From: Anaerolineales bacterium
GTDB taxonomy: Bacteria; Chloroflexota; Anaerolineae; 4572-78; J111
NCBI GenBank assembly: GCA_020634855.1
Contig: JACKAU010000024.1
Span: forward strand, 14,046 to 78,045
Reading direction: 5' to 3'
DNA length: 64,000 nt
The translations under genes were made by a program, and so were the position numbers. The stretch's first letter is position 1; the number at the start of each line of letters is the position of its first letter. Shown piece after piece: positions 49,386 through 57,379 of the stretch. The notes below the pieces were generated by a model. It ran no database searches and had not been told where the DNA came from. It saw only the letters and a list, made by a program, of their open reading frames with translations.

Positions 49386-51656
49386 TTATTTGGCCCAGGT
49401 TAAAGACACATCATCCACATACATTGCGGTCGGCAGCCCGGTTCGACCACGATTGAAGACGCCAAAGTAGATGTAAACCGTCTGTCCCTTCAAATCGGAT
49501 AAGTCAAACGTGCGGGTTTCCCAGGTCTGGCTGTTGCTTAATTCGCGGGATAAGGTTCTGATAACGTGGAAGTTCCGATCGAGCACGAGAATATTTTGCG
49601 CGTCGACTCCCTGCGAGTCCTGGCTGATCGGGAAAATGTGGGCGGTGAGTGTCGCTTGAGTGGCTTCCGGTGGGATCGTCACTTCTTGCCAGGCCGAAGT
49701 GAAACTGAAAATATCCCGGCCGTCGGTAATGCCTAACTTGAGGCCGCGGCTGCCGTTTATACCCTGCCCGGAAGCAATACTGCCCCGTACCGGCGTATCG
49801 CCAAAAATCCAACCCTCGTCATTTTCAAAATCGCCATTCACGATAAGATCGCCGGCTAAAACTATCGGTGGTTGGGTGGTCGGTTGGGTGGTTGGTTCGG
49901 TTGTCGGTTGGGTGGTGGGTTGGGTGGTCGGTTCGGTCGTTGGTTGGGTGGTCGGTTCCGCGGTGGGCTGGGTTGTCGGCTGGGTCGTTGGTTCGACGGT
50001 TGGTTCGACGGTTGGTTCGACGGTTGGCTCAGGGCTAGGCGTATTGGTCGGTGTATTGGTCGGTGTAGGGGTATCGGTGGGAGCCTCAGTTGTCGGCTGT
50101 ATCCCGGGGCTAACCAACGCTAGTGCATCGGCCGCTTGAACGAGTCCGGCGCCGTATTCATTGGCCGGTCCCAGATTGCGAGCGCTGTTGGTCATATATT
50201 GTTCAATTTGATCGGGCGAGGCATCGATGTTTTGGGCAAACAGCAATGCCGCCACACCGGCGACATGCGGCGAGGCCATTGATGTCCCTTCAAAGAAGCG
50301 ATAGCTAAAACCTGCACCGGACGTGCTAAACGTTTGCTGCAAAACCCCATCGCCATAGCCGTCATTATTTTGATCGACCGTGATATCGCCGCCTGGGGCC
50401 ATCAAATCAAGGGCCGAACCATAATTACTGTAACTGGTTTTGGTATTATCAACGCGAACTGCGCCGACCGCAATGACATACTGATCATAGCCGGCCGGGA
50501 AATAAACCGTCGATTGGGCGTCGTTGCCGGCGGCGGCCACCACCACTACCCCCCGATCATAGGCATATCTGACGGCCTCTTGAAGGGCCTGCGACCCGTT
50601 GCGCCCGGCCAGACTCATGTTAATCACATCCGCACCCTGATCGACCGCATAAGTAATGGCTTTAATAATATCGGTGTAACTGCCGTTGCCGCTGGCGCCT
50701 AATGCTTTGACCGGCAGGATGGTCGCTTCAAAGGCCACGCCGGCCACGCCAATACCGTTGTTGGTGGTTTGGGCCACCGTTCCGGCCACGTGAGTGCCGT
50801 GACCGTTATCGTCTCGGGGGTCAGCATCATTGCTGACAAAATCGTAGCCGGTCATTCTCGCCGTGCCGGCCAGATCAGGTGCATCAAACGCCACGCCGGT
50901 ATCGATGATCGCCACGACAATATCGCGGCCCCGCGTAACATCCCAGGCCGTGGTCATCTGGATGGCTTGCAGGTTCCACTGGTGGTTGCTGAAATAAGGA
51001 TCATTGGGCTGAAAGGCGGCCGGAGCATAGCTGGGGCGGCCCGTGATACCGGCGATATAATCCGGCTCGGCGAACTCAACATTGGGGTCTTCGTTGAGGG
51101 TGGCAGCCACGGCCACCGGATCCTCATTGTCGGAAAAACTGACCGTGTATAGCTGGCTCATTTGTTCCGCTTGAATCGACAAGGTATTAAGGTCTTGGCC
51201 TGTACTTTCAGCCACCGGTTCGAGGACCGGTTGCAAATCGCTGGCTCCGATTTCTTGAAGTTTTTGATCCAGACTGTTCACGCCGGAAACAACAATGTTG
51301 TTGTTGTCTAACTCGACGCTACGCGCCTGAATGGAGGCTTCTTCGTTGAGTTTCAAGACCACCGTGCCGGGTGTGACCGCGCCTTCGCTGGGCGTTTGCG
51401 GCGCCGGAACGCCATTGGGGTCAATTATCTCATCGCCGGCGCCACCGCCGGCAGCCGGAGCTTCTTGACTGGGTTCCGCCGAGGGTTCTTCTTGCGGTGG
51501 GGGCGGTGGTACGGTGGGGGGAGCGCTGGTTGGCCCACTTACGCCCGGTGGTTCAACGGCAATATCGCCCTCCTCGGATCGCTGCAATTCACAGGCCGAA
51601 ACCAACAGCATCATCAAAATGAGGAGGGGTACCACATACTTAAAATTTTGTCTCAT
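49386..51656 (-). CDS. Subtilisin-like serine protease, lipoprotein
   Basis: 756 residues. The signal peptide ends in the lipobox LVSAC (residues 18-22), predicting a lipid-anchored exported protein. A Pro/Glu-rich stretch and an I9-like propeptide (about 95-205) precede the S8 peptidase domain with D252 (AIIDTGVAFD), H286 (GHGTHVAGT) and S459 (GTSMASPHVAG), all present. A long PTTEPTTQP linker (about 520-600) joins it to a C-terminal jelly-roll domain typical of carbohydrate-binding modules (LIVNGDFENDEGW, YVDDVSLTW). The plus strand over the linker encodes VVGWVVG shadows only. Likely degrades extracellular protein while bound to the surface. Confidence 0.93.
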   Translation of the reverse strand: MRQNFKYVVPLLILMMLLVSACELQRSEEGDIAVEPPGVSGPTSAPPTVPPPPPQEEPSAEPSQEAPAAGGGAGDEIIDPNGVPAPQTPSEGAVTPGTVVLKLNEEASIQARSVELDNNNIVVSGVNSLDQKLQEIGASDLQPVLEPVAESTGQDLNTLSIQAEQMSQLYTVSFSDNEDPVAVAATLNEDPNVEFAEPDYIAGITGRPSYAPAAFQPNDPYFSNHQWNLQAIQMTTAWDVTRGRDIVVAIIDTGVAFDAPDLAGTARMTGYDFVSNDADPRDDNGHGTHVAGTVAQTTNNGIGVAGVAFEATILPVKALGASGNGSYTDIIKAITYAVDQGADVINMSLAGRNGSQALQEAVRYAYDRGVVVVAAAGNDAQSTVYFPAGYDQYVIAVGAVRVDNTKTSYSNYGSALDLMAPGGDITVDQNNDGYGDGVLQQTFSTSGAGFSYRFFEGTSMASPHVAGVAALLFAQNIDASPDQIEQYMTNSARNLGPANEYGAGLVQAADALALVSPGIQPTTEAPTDTPTPTNTPTNTPSPEPTVEPTVEPTVEPTTQPTTQPTAEPTTQPTTEPTTQPTTQPTTEPTTQPTTQPPIVLAGDLIVNGDFENDEGWIFGDTPVRGSIASGQGINGSRGLKLGITDGRDIFSFTSAWQEVTIPPEATQATLTAHIFPISQDSQGVDAQNILVLDRNFHVIRTLSRELSNSQTWETRTFDLSDLKGQTVYIYFGVFNRGRTGLPTAMYVDDVSLTWAK

Positions 51657-51680
51657 CTTTCTCTCCCGTCAAGGTAAACG

Positions 51681-52661
51681 TTAGCTGTCATCCTGCTCTT
51701 GGCTAAAGATGGCTTCATAGGCCTGGTCGATTTCGGTGTCGGTTAGATGGGTATAACCGGACGTAGTGCTGATGCTCTCGTGCCGGGCCAGATTCTGCGC
51801 CACCAAAATGTCGTGCTGGCGAGCCACTCGTGTGACAAAATAGTGCCGAAACGTATGGGGCGTTATCGTCCCTCGCGCCTCTTCACCTAGAAAATGGACG
51901 ACGTAGTCGGTGACAATGTTTTCCGCTGTTCTGGCCGAGATAGGCAGAACGCGTTTGCTGGCCCGCTTGTCGTGGCGAGCAAAAATCGGCAGCACCTTTT
52001 GCCGCCCCTGCTGTTGATCGAGTTCGGAGCGTAGGCTGAGATAGAGGCTAATGTATTGTAGTGATCGCGGCGAGAAGCGGACAATCGCTTGCTTGTCGCC
52101 CTTACCAATAATAATCGCCCGCCGGCGCTCCCAGTCGAGATCGCCCTTGCGCAGCCCACAGGCTTCCGACACCCGCAACCCGGTATCGGCTAGTGTGGTC
52201 AACAGCGCGGTGTCGCGATGAATGGTCAGTTTTTGAGACATCGACTCGGCCGGCCGATTGATCGCTTCTTCCATTTTATGGAGTAACTTTTCGAGATTTT
52301 CCTCAGGGAAAATATGTAGGCGTTTGCCCTGGCTGCGGCGCTGACTGAGTTCAAAGTCGAGGGTGGACAAATTAAGGTTGGCCCACTCTTGCGCGGCTAC
52401 ATACCGGTAAAAGCCCGCGACCGCGGTGGTGTACAGATGCTCCGTTGACACCGACTGTTTCTGCAACTGGTTGAGAAAAGTTTCAATCCAGAGCGGCGAT
52501 AACGTCGAAACATCGGCTGATTCAAAGTCGATGGGGTCGTCAGCATCGGCCAGACATTCACCAAAAGCGCTAAGCCCGCGCCGGTAGGCCACGGCTGTAT
52601 TGGCGCTTTTACTCCGCTTGATTTGTTTAAGATAGCGTTCAATGGCGTCTTGTATGGTCAT
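51681..52661 (-). CDS. Tyrosine recombinase (XerC/XerD-type)
   Basis: About 326 residues. The N-terminal core-binding SAM-like domain (IQDAIERYLKQIKRSKSANTAVAYRRGLSAF) is followed by the catalytic domain with Arg in DTGLRVSEACGL, the Lys beta-hairpin (GKGDKQAIVRF), H-x-x-R in TPHTFRHYFVTR, and the H...Y pair in HESISTTSGYTH. It is a Xer-like chromosome-dimer or integrase-type recombinase. No phage genes or att-like repeats were recognised next to it, so a Xer role or an orphan integrase cannot be told apart. The ATG at 52661 follows an in-frame GTG. The subtilisin gene begins 25 bases after its stop. Confidence 0.88.
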   Translation of the reverse strand: MTIQDAIERYLKQIKRSKSANTAVAYRRGLSAFGECLADADDPIDFESADVSTLSPLWIETFLNQLQKQSVSTEHLYTTAVAGFYRYVAAQEWANLNLSTLDFELSQRRSQGKRLHIFPEENLEKLLHKMEEAINRPAESMSQKLTIHRDTALLTTLADTGLRVSEACGLRKGDLDWERRRAIIIGKGDKQAIVRFSPRSLQYISLYLSLRSELDQQQGRQKVLPIFARHDKRASKRVLPISARTAENIVTDYVVHFLGEEARGTITPHTFRHYFVTRVARQHDILVAQNLARHESISTTSGYTHLTDTEIDQAYEAIFSQEQDDS

Positions 52662-52809
52662 CACAGTGAAGGTTACAAACTTAAAACATTATGGTAAATA
52701 GTTTACCCCATATTATGTAAAAAGTAAACCTTATTCAAGTCAAATTTAGGCGATAACGGCATATTTGGCCCGGAAAAATTGCGATGGGGGACATTAATCG
52801 AGGTGACGC

Positions 52810-52845
52810 TTCGGGAATCACAAAGCTAGCTTTGTGATTCCCGAA
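52810..52845. repeat. Perfect 36-base palindrome upstream of the recombinase
   Basis: TTCGGGAATCACAAAGCT and its exact complement (52810-52845), centred on CTAG. It contains the same CAAAGCTAGCTTTG core as the hairpin at 5151-5164. No U-tract on either strand. Confidence 0.6.
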
Positions 52846-52915
52846 AAAAGGATTTGGGCCGATTAGGGGTAAGGCGTAGAGTATTACCATCATTTACTCA
52901 ATAAAGAGATTGACA

Positions 52916-52950
52916 AATCCCAGCCGAGCCAATGACGATGGGCTGGATTT
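52916..52950 (-). terminator. Possible terminator hairpin after pyrG
   Basis: On the minus strand AAATCC-AGCC next to the stop codon pairs, with one bulge, with GGCT-G-GGATTT, followed by GTCAATCTCTTT. The U-tract is weak. Confidence 0.4.
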
Positions 52951-54607
52951 AAGAGATGGGTGTCTGGGCTTCGAAAACCGGCATAAGCTGTTCCTTAGTC
53001 GATTTTTGAGCTTGCTCGCGGGCAGCTTTAACAAAGGTAGCGAACAATGGATGGGGCCGAGTTGGACGGCTTCTGAACTCTGGGTGAAACTGGCTGCCGA
53101 CCATAAACGGATGGTCTTTTAATTCAGTGATCTCAACCAGCCGGTCGTCCGGCGAAAGCCCGGAGAAGATCAACCCGGCTTCGCCCAACACCTCCCTAAA
53201 TTCGTTTTTAAATTCAAACCGGTGGCGATGACGCTCGTGAACCAACTCGGTCTGGTAAGCCTGGGCGGCGATCGTGCCCTCGCGCAAATGGCAGGGATAG
53301 CTGCCCAGCCGCATGGTTCCGCCCAGGCCGGCAATATCTCGCTGGTCGGCCATAAGATCGATAACCGGATAAGGTGTGGTCGGGTTAAACTCGGTGGAAT
53401 TGGGGGTGTCGCTCTGGAAAACATGACGGGCCAGTTCGATGACCATCACTTGCATACCCAAGCATAGACCCAGATATGGCACCTGGCGCGTACGAGCAAA
53501 ATTGGCTGCCACAATCTTGCCTTCGATGCCCCGTTCGCCAAAGCCGCCGGGTACTACAATGCCATCGACCTGCTCCAAACGCTCAATCTGTCGCCGTCGT
53601 TCTAAATTCTCCGACGGAATCCACTCGATATTGACCTCACAGTCCTGGTGTGTGGCCGCATGGTGGAGCGCTTCGTACACGCTGATGTAGGCGTCTTCCA
53701 GTTCGACATATTTGCCGACAATACCGATGGTGACGCTATTGGGTTTTGGTTTCTTAATATGTTCTACCATTCGCCGCCACTCTGAGAGATCGGGCGCGCG
53801 GCAGTCAATATTCAATCGGTGACAAATAAAATCAGCCACACCTTCCTCTTCTAACGTCAACGGCACCTCGTAAATGGTATCGGCTGTAGTGAGCGGGATA
53901 ACGGCCTCTCGCTCGACGTCGCAGAATAGCGCGATTTTTTCCCGCAGGTCATTCCCAACCGGCATATCGGCCCGGCACATAATCATATCCGGCTGGATAC
54001 CGATCCCGCGTAGTTCGCGGACGCTGTGTTGGGTGGGTTTGGTTTTGAGTTCATTGGTCGATTGCAAATGAGGCAACAGCGTAACGTGGATGTAAAAAGT
54101 ATTGTTCCGGCCGGCATCCTTACGCATCTGGCGTAGAGCCTCCAAAAACGGCAAGCTTTCAATATCGCCCACGGTGCCGCCGACTTCCACAATCACAATA
54201 TCGACCTGGCGGTGACGGGCCACCTCATTAATTCGCGCCTTGATTTGGTTGGTGACGTGTGGAATGACTTGAATGGTTTTGCCCAGGTAGTCGCCCCGGC
54301 GCTCGCGGTTGATGACCTCTTGGTAAACCTGACCACTGGTCAAATTGCTGGCGCGGCTCAGATTTTCGTCGATGAAACGTTCGTAGGCCCCCAAATCTAA
54401 ATCGGTTTCGGCCCCATCTTCCAGCACAAACACCTCGCCGTGTTCGTACGGACTCATCGTGCCGGGATCAACGTTGAGATACGGGTCCAACTTTTGAACC
54501 GTGACCGACAACCCCCGACTCTTCAAAATTCGGCCAATCGAGGCGGCTGCGACGCCCTTCCCCAATGAAGAGACGACCCCGCCGGTACAAAAAATATATT
54601 TTGTCAT
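52949..54607 (-). CDS. pyrG: CTP synthase
   Basis: 552 residues; converts UTP to CTP with glutamine and ATP. The N-terminal synthase domain shows TKYIFCTGGVVSSLGKGVAAASIGRIL, KLDPYLNVDPGTMSPYEHGEVFVLEDGAETDLDLGAYERF, EVGGTVGDIES and KTKPTQHSV. The C-terminal class-I glutaminase has GGFGERG, the Cys nucleophile in YLGLCLGMQ, and His/Glu in HPEF. The ATG at 54607 follows AAGGAGGATATT. A near-consensus promoter (54728-54755) and a strong palindrome (54659-54688) lie in its leader. Confidence 0.98.
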   Translation of the reverse strand: MTKYIFCTGGVVSSLGKGVAAASIGRILKSRGLSVTVQKLDPYLNVDPGTMSPYEHGEVFVLEDGAETDLDLGAYERFIDENLSRASNLTSGQVYQEVINRERRGDYLGKTIQVIPHVTNQIKARINEVARHRQVDIVIVEVGGTVGDIESLPFLEALRQMRKDAGRNNTFYIHVTLLPHLQSTNELKTKPTQHSVRELRGIGIQPDMIMCRADMPVGNDLREKIALFCDVEREAVIPLTTADTIYEVPLTLEEEGVADFICHRLNIDCRAPDLSEWRRMVEHIKKPKPNSVTIGIVGKYVELEDAYISVYEALHHAATHQDCEVNIEWIPSENLERRRQIERLEQVDGIVVPGGFGERGIEGKIVAANFARTRQVPYLGLCLGMQVMVIELARHVFQSDTPNSTEFNPTTPYPVIDLMADQRDIAGLGGTMRLGSYPCHLREGTIAAQAYQTELVHERHRHRFEFKNEFREVLGEAGLIFSGLSPDDRLVEITELKDHPFMVGSQFHPEFRSRPTRPHPLFATFVKAAREQAQKSTKEQLMPVFEAQTPIS

Positions 54608-54658
54608 AATATCCTCCTTGTCAGAACTGCCATTGATCGACTAACCTCCACAAAAGAC

Positions 54659-54691
54659 AAAGTCCCCAAGCGGCCGCTTGGGGACTTTTTT
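54659..54691. terminator. Strong palindrome with U-tract in the pyrG leader region
   Basis: AAAGTCCCCAAGCGG and its exact complement (54659-54688) are followed on the plus strand by TTTTTT. On the minus strand the hairpin is followed by GTCTTTTGTGG. It sits between the pyrG promoter and the pyrG start, which would allow attenuation of pyrG. Alternatively it stops antisense transcription heading towards the 54873 gene. Confidence 0.6.
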
Positions 54692-54727
54692 AAATTTTAC
54701 ATCTTTACCGTTGTTTTGCATGCTAAG

Positions 54728-54755
54728 ATTATACTGAAATCGCCATAAATGTCCA
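54728..54755 (-). promoter_or_regulatory. Sigma-70-type promoter of pyrG
   Basis: On the minus strand TGGACA (54755-54750), 16 bases, TATAAT (54733-54728). Transcription would start near 54721 and read through the palindrome before reaching the pyrG ribosome-binding site. Confidence 0.6.
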
Positions 54756-54872
54756 TAGTAAAAGTTAGCTATTTATTGCCAGTGCTAGGCCTTGATCAAG
54801 CAATTGACGATCCTTAGCCGGTAAAGTACAATTCATTTTTAACGTTTAATAAATAACCTTAAGGGTACTATC

Positions 54873-55175
54873 GTGATAGTGACATGCTTCAAATGTAAAC
54901 GCCGATTTGAACTGGACCCGATCTTTGTCGGGTTTGAACTCCACAAGTTAAAGAAGAAAAACCCCAGCCATTATCAGGCTGTCTGTCCCGCCTGCCGGGC
55001 CATCACTAAAATGTCGGTTAAAGAGATGCAGGCCGAACTGGACGAGTCCGCCGCCGAGATTGAGAAGATGGTGGCCGATTACGAAGAAGAGAAAGCTAAG
55101 GCGAAAGCCGAAAAGAAAGCTGCACAGAAGGCTAAGACTGAGGCTAAAGAAGAAGAAACCGTCGCCGAGGAGTAG
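54873..55175 (+). CDS. Zinc-ribbon protein with charged coiled-coil tail
   Basis: 100 residues from a GTG at 54873 (AAGGG about 8 bases upstream). The N-terminal half has two Cys pairs (C5-F-K-C8 and C38-P-A-C41) that would bind one zinc. The second half is a highly charged helix (ADYEEEKAKAKAEKKAAQKAKTEAKEEE). No named family is recognised. It is followed after 25 bases by the CinA-C fusion gene and may be co-transcribed. The function could be nucleic-acid or protein binding; this is a guess from the ribbon alone. Confidence 0.72.
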   Translation: MIVTCFKCKRRFELDPIFVGFELHKLKKKNPSHYQAVCPACRAITKMSVKEMQAELDESAAEIEKMVADYEEEKAKAKAEKKAAQKAKTEAKEEETVAEE

Positions 55176-55200
55176 AAAACCGGAGGATGGAGTACTAGAG

Positions 55201-56370
55201 ATGGCGTTGCGCTCGTCGCATAACCTGACCGATCTGTTTTCAGACGAACTGACGGCCGTGGTGACGGCGATCCACAACACCCCGGAAAAAATCGTGCTGG
55301 AATTTGCCGGCGCCGGATCGCTGGCTTTGGCTTGGCTGCACGGTGTGGGCGGTTCGTCGCGGACGATTTTGGAAGCCACAGATCGCTATGCCTCGGCTTC
55401 ATTGACCGAACTCATCGGCTTTCGGCCTGAGCAGTTTGTCTCTCGCGGTGTGGCGGTGGCTATGGCGGCGGCGGCTTATCAACGGGCGCAACTGTTGGCC
55501 GAACCGGAGACGCGGTTAGTTGGGGTTGGTTGTACTGCCACCATCGCCACCGACCGCACCAAACGCGGCCGGCATCGCGCTTGTGTTGCGGCCTATACGG
55601 CGGCAGGGTTGCTTATCTTTGATCTGACGCTGGTGAAAGGTGCTCGTGATCGTCTCGCGGAAGAGCAGGTGATCAGCCGGCTCATTTTGCGAGCGATAGT
55701 CGAGGCGAGCCAGATCGGTGGTCAGTTGTCGTTTGCCTTAGTTGAGGACGAAATCATCGAAACCAGTTTCGAGCCGGTGAGTTTGCTGGAGCAACTGCTA
55801 ACCGGCTCGATTCAAACGGTTATGCTCTCTCCCGTCGGCCGGTTATCCACCGATGAATCCGCTGTCAACGGCGCGATTGTATCTGGTTCGTTCAATCCGC
55901 TGCATCAGGGACATCGCCAAATGGCTCGGATAGCGGCTCGTAAATTGGATCGTTCCGTCTATTTTGAACTGCCTTTATTGAACGCCGACAAACCCCCCCT
56001 GGCCCCGGCCGAAGCAATTCGGCGCGGCGCTCAGTTCCTCGATTTTGCGCCGCTGGTCTTCACTGGCGCGCCGCTCTTTACTCAAAAAGCCCAAATTTTT
56101 CCCAACACCGTTTTCATCGTGGGCTACGATACCGCCGTGCGACTCATCGAACCGCGTTTTTATCACGATGACCCGGCCCAGATGCGCGCCGCCTTTGAGG
56201 CTATTCGGGCAGCCGGGTGCCGCTTTTTCGTGGCCGGCCGGGTGAAGGATGACCGATTTTTGACCTGGCGTGATTTGGCGCTGCCCGATGAACTGCACGA
56301 CCTGTTCGATGGGTTTACCGAACAGGAATTTCGGATCGATCTCTCGTCGACCGAGTTACGCCAAAAATAA
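55201..56370 (+). CDS. CinA-C (NMN amidohydrolase-like) / nucleotidyltransferase fusion
   Basis: About 390 residues from the ATG at 55201. An earlier frame opening inside the upstream gene is basic low-complexity and rejected. Residues 10-175 resemble the CinA C-terminal/PncC deamidase domain (TVVTAIHNTPEKIVLEFAGAGS, WLHGVGGSSRTILEATDRYA, VGVGCTATIATDRTKRG). Residues 220-390 are a nucleotidyltransferase fold with GSFNPLHQGHRQMA, the H-x-G-H motif, and VGYDTAVRLIEPRFY. Together they suggest a two-step pyridine-nucleotide salvage enzyme (NMN deamidation and NaMN adenylation), by analogy with the separate enzymes; the true substrates are not shown. The GTGAC repeat begins right at the stop codon. 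Confidence 0.82.
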   Translation: MALRSSHNLTDLFSDELTAVVTAIHNTPEKIVLEFAGAGSLALAWLHGVGGSSRTILEATDRYASASLTELIGFRPEQFVSRGVAVAMAAAAYQRAQLLAEPETRLVGVGCTATIATDRTKRGRHRACVAAYTAAGLLIFDLTLVKGARDRLAEEQVISRLILRAIVEASQIGGQLSFALVEDEIIETSFEPVSLLEQLLTGSIQTVMLSPVGRLSTDESAVNGAIVSGSFNPLHQGHRQMARIAARKLDRSVYFELPLLNADKPPLAPAEAIRRGAQFLDFAPLVFTGAPLFTQKAQIFPNTVFIVGYDTAVRLIEPRFYHDDPAQMRAAFEAIRAAGCRFFVAGRVKDDRFLTWRDLALPDELHDLFDGFTEQEFRIDLSSTELRQK

Positions 56371-56450
56371 AGGTGACGGTCACTTTTGCAGGAACAATGC
56401 CTTTGATTTCGTCGCTCAGATGGGTTTTTCTGACCAAGTGACCGTCACCT
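56371..56450. repeat. GTGACGGTCAC inverted-repeat element
   Basis: AGGTGACGGTCACTT (56371-56385) and AAGTGACCGTCACCT (56436-56450) flank a 50-base centre. It begins at the base after the stop codon of the fusion gene and belongs to the same family as 17434-17544. Confidence 0.7.
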
Positions 56451-56520
56451 GGTCGCTACATTTAGAATTGCTGTAAAAAAGTGCTTAAGTTTGTCAAAAT
56501 CGGCTTTAAGGCGTACAATG

Positions 56521-56579
56521 GTTTCAATTTCTTACGAAACCTTCCCTGTTTAGCAAAATTAGAAACATTTTGAAATCAA
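56521..56579 (+). promoter_or_regulatory. Possible operator region of the DeoR regulator
   Basis: GAAAC/GAAAT-type words recur here (GTTTC at 56521, GAAAC at 56536, 56562 and a GAAAT just before 56579). DeoR-family regulators often bind such direct GAAA repeats near their own start. This is suggestive only. Confidence 0.25.
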
Positions 56580-56593
56580 CGATGGAGTGATTT

Positions 56594-57364
56594 TTGGGTA
56601 AGCAACACCGGCTGGCCGAACGTCGGCAGCAAATCCTGACCTCTGTGGAAGAGGCCGGTCAACTGTCGGTTGAAGATCTGAGCCGTCGCTTCGATGTATC
56701 AGCGGTGACTATCCGGCAGGATTTGCAAGCTCTGAGCGAACAAGGGTTGCTGCTGCGAATACGAGGCCGCGCCCTGGCCGTAACCGGGATGCCCGAATAC
56801 TCCTTTGATATCCGCCAGCAGCAGCAGGCCGCTCAAAAGGTGCGGATCGGTCAGGCCGCGGCTCGCCTGATTGAAAACGGTGATACAATCATCCTGGACG
56901 CCAGTACCACGGCTCAGGCCATTATTCCCTACATCAAACCTTTGTCAGAGTTGACGGTCATTACCAACAGCCTTAGAGCGGCTATGAACCTGCTTGATGC
57001 GCCGCATATTCAGGTGATTATGCCGGGCACGCACTTGCGGCACGTATCTCTATCCTTGATCGGTGAGATTGACAACAGCCTGCTGGCGCGAATGAATGTT
57101 CGCCTGGGTTTTTTCGGCGCTCGGGGCATTACGGTCGAGTCCGGCTTAACCGACGTCAACGTGCAAGAAGTCGCGATGAAACGCCTGCTGGTTGAGCGCT
57201 GTCAGCAGGTGGTGGGCGTTATCGACGCCCGCAAGTGGGGCCGGGCCGCCGCCATTACCTTTGCCGACCTACCTCAAGTTCACGCCGTGATCACCGATAA
57301 AAACGCCCCGGAGCCGCTAGTGAAGCAGGTGCGCCAAAAAGGGGTTGACGTTATCATCGTTTGA
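56594..57364 (+). CDS. DeoR-family transcriptional regulator of the sugar transporter
   Basis: 256 residues, TTG start at 56594 behind TGGAGTG. The N-terminal winged HTH (RRQQILTSVEEAGQLSVEDLSRRFDVSAVTIRQDLQALSEQGLLLRIRG) and the C-terminal DeoR sugar-phosphate sensor domain (GDTIILDASTTAQAI, TVITNSLRAAMNLL, GFFGARGITVESGLTDVNVQEVAMKRLLVERCQQVVGVIDARKWG) are complete. It lies 15 bases upstream of the ABC ATPase and probably represses this operon, releasing it when a phosphorylated sugar binds. In rhizobia a DeoR-type RhaR controls a rhamnose transporter of the same gene makeup; the parallel is inference. Confidence 0.92.
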   Translation: MGKQHRLAERRQQILTSVEEAGQLSVEDLSRRFDVSAVTIRQDLQALSEQGLLLRIRGRALAVTGMPEYSFDIRQQQQAAQKVRIGQAAARLIENGDTIILDASTTAQAIIPYIKPLSELTVITNSLRAAMNLLDAPHIQVIMPGTHLRHVSLSLIGEIDNSLLARMNVRLGFFGARGITVESGLTDVNVQEVAMKRLLVERCQQVVGVIDARKWGRAAAITFADLPQVHAVITDKNAPEPLVKQVRQKGVDVIIV

Positions 57365-57379
57365 TAGGATTCAGAGTCA

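Noticed and set aside
49872..50139. Plus-strand frames rich in Gly/Val/Trp across the subtilisin linker
   Set aside because: They mirror the PTTEPTTQP repeat of the minus-strand protease; no start signal and no independent support.
44145..52661. Prophage or integrative element bounded by the excisionase-like gene and the tyrosine recombinase
   Set aside because: They are more than 7 kb apart with ordinary sensor and protease genes between, no att-like direct repeats were seen, and no phage genes occur.
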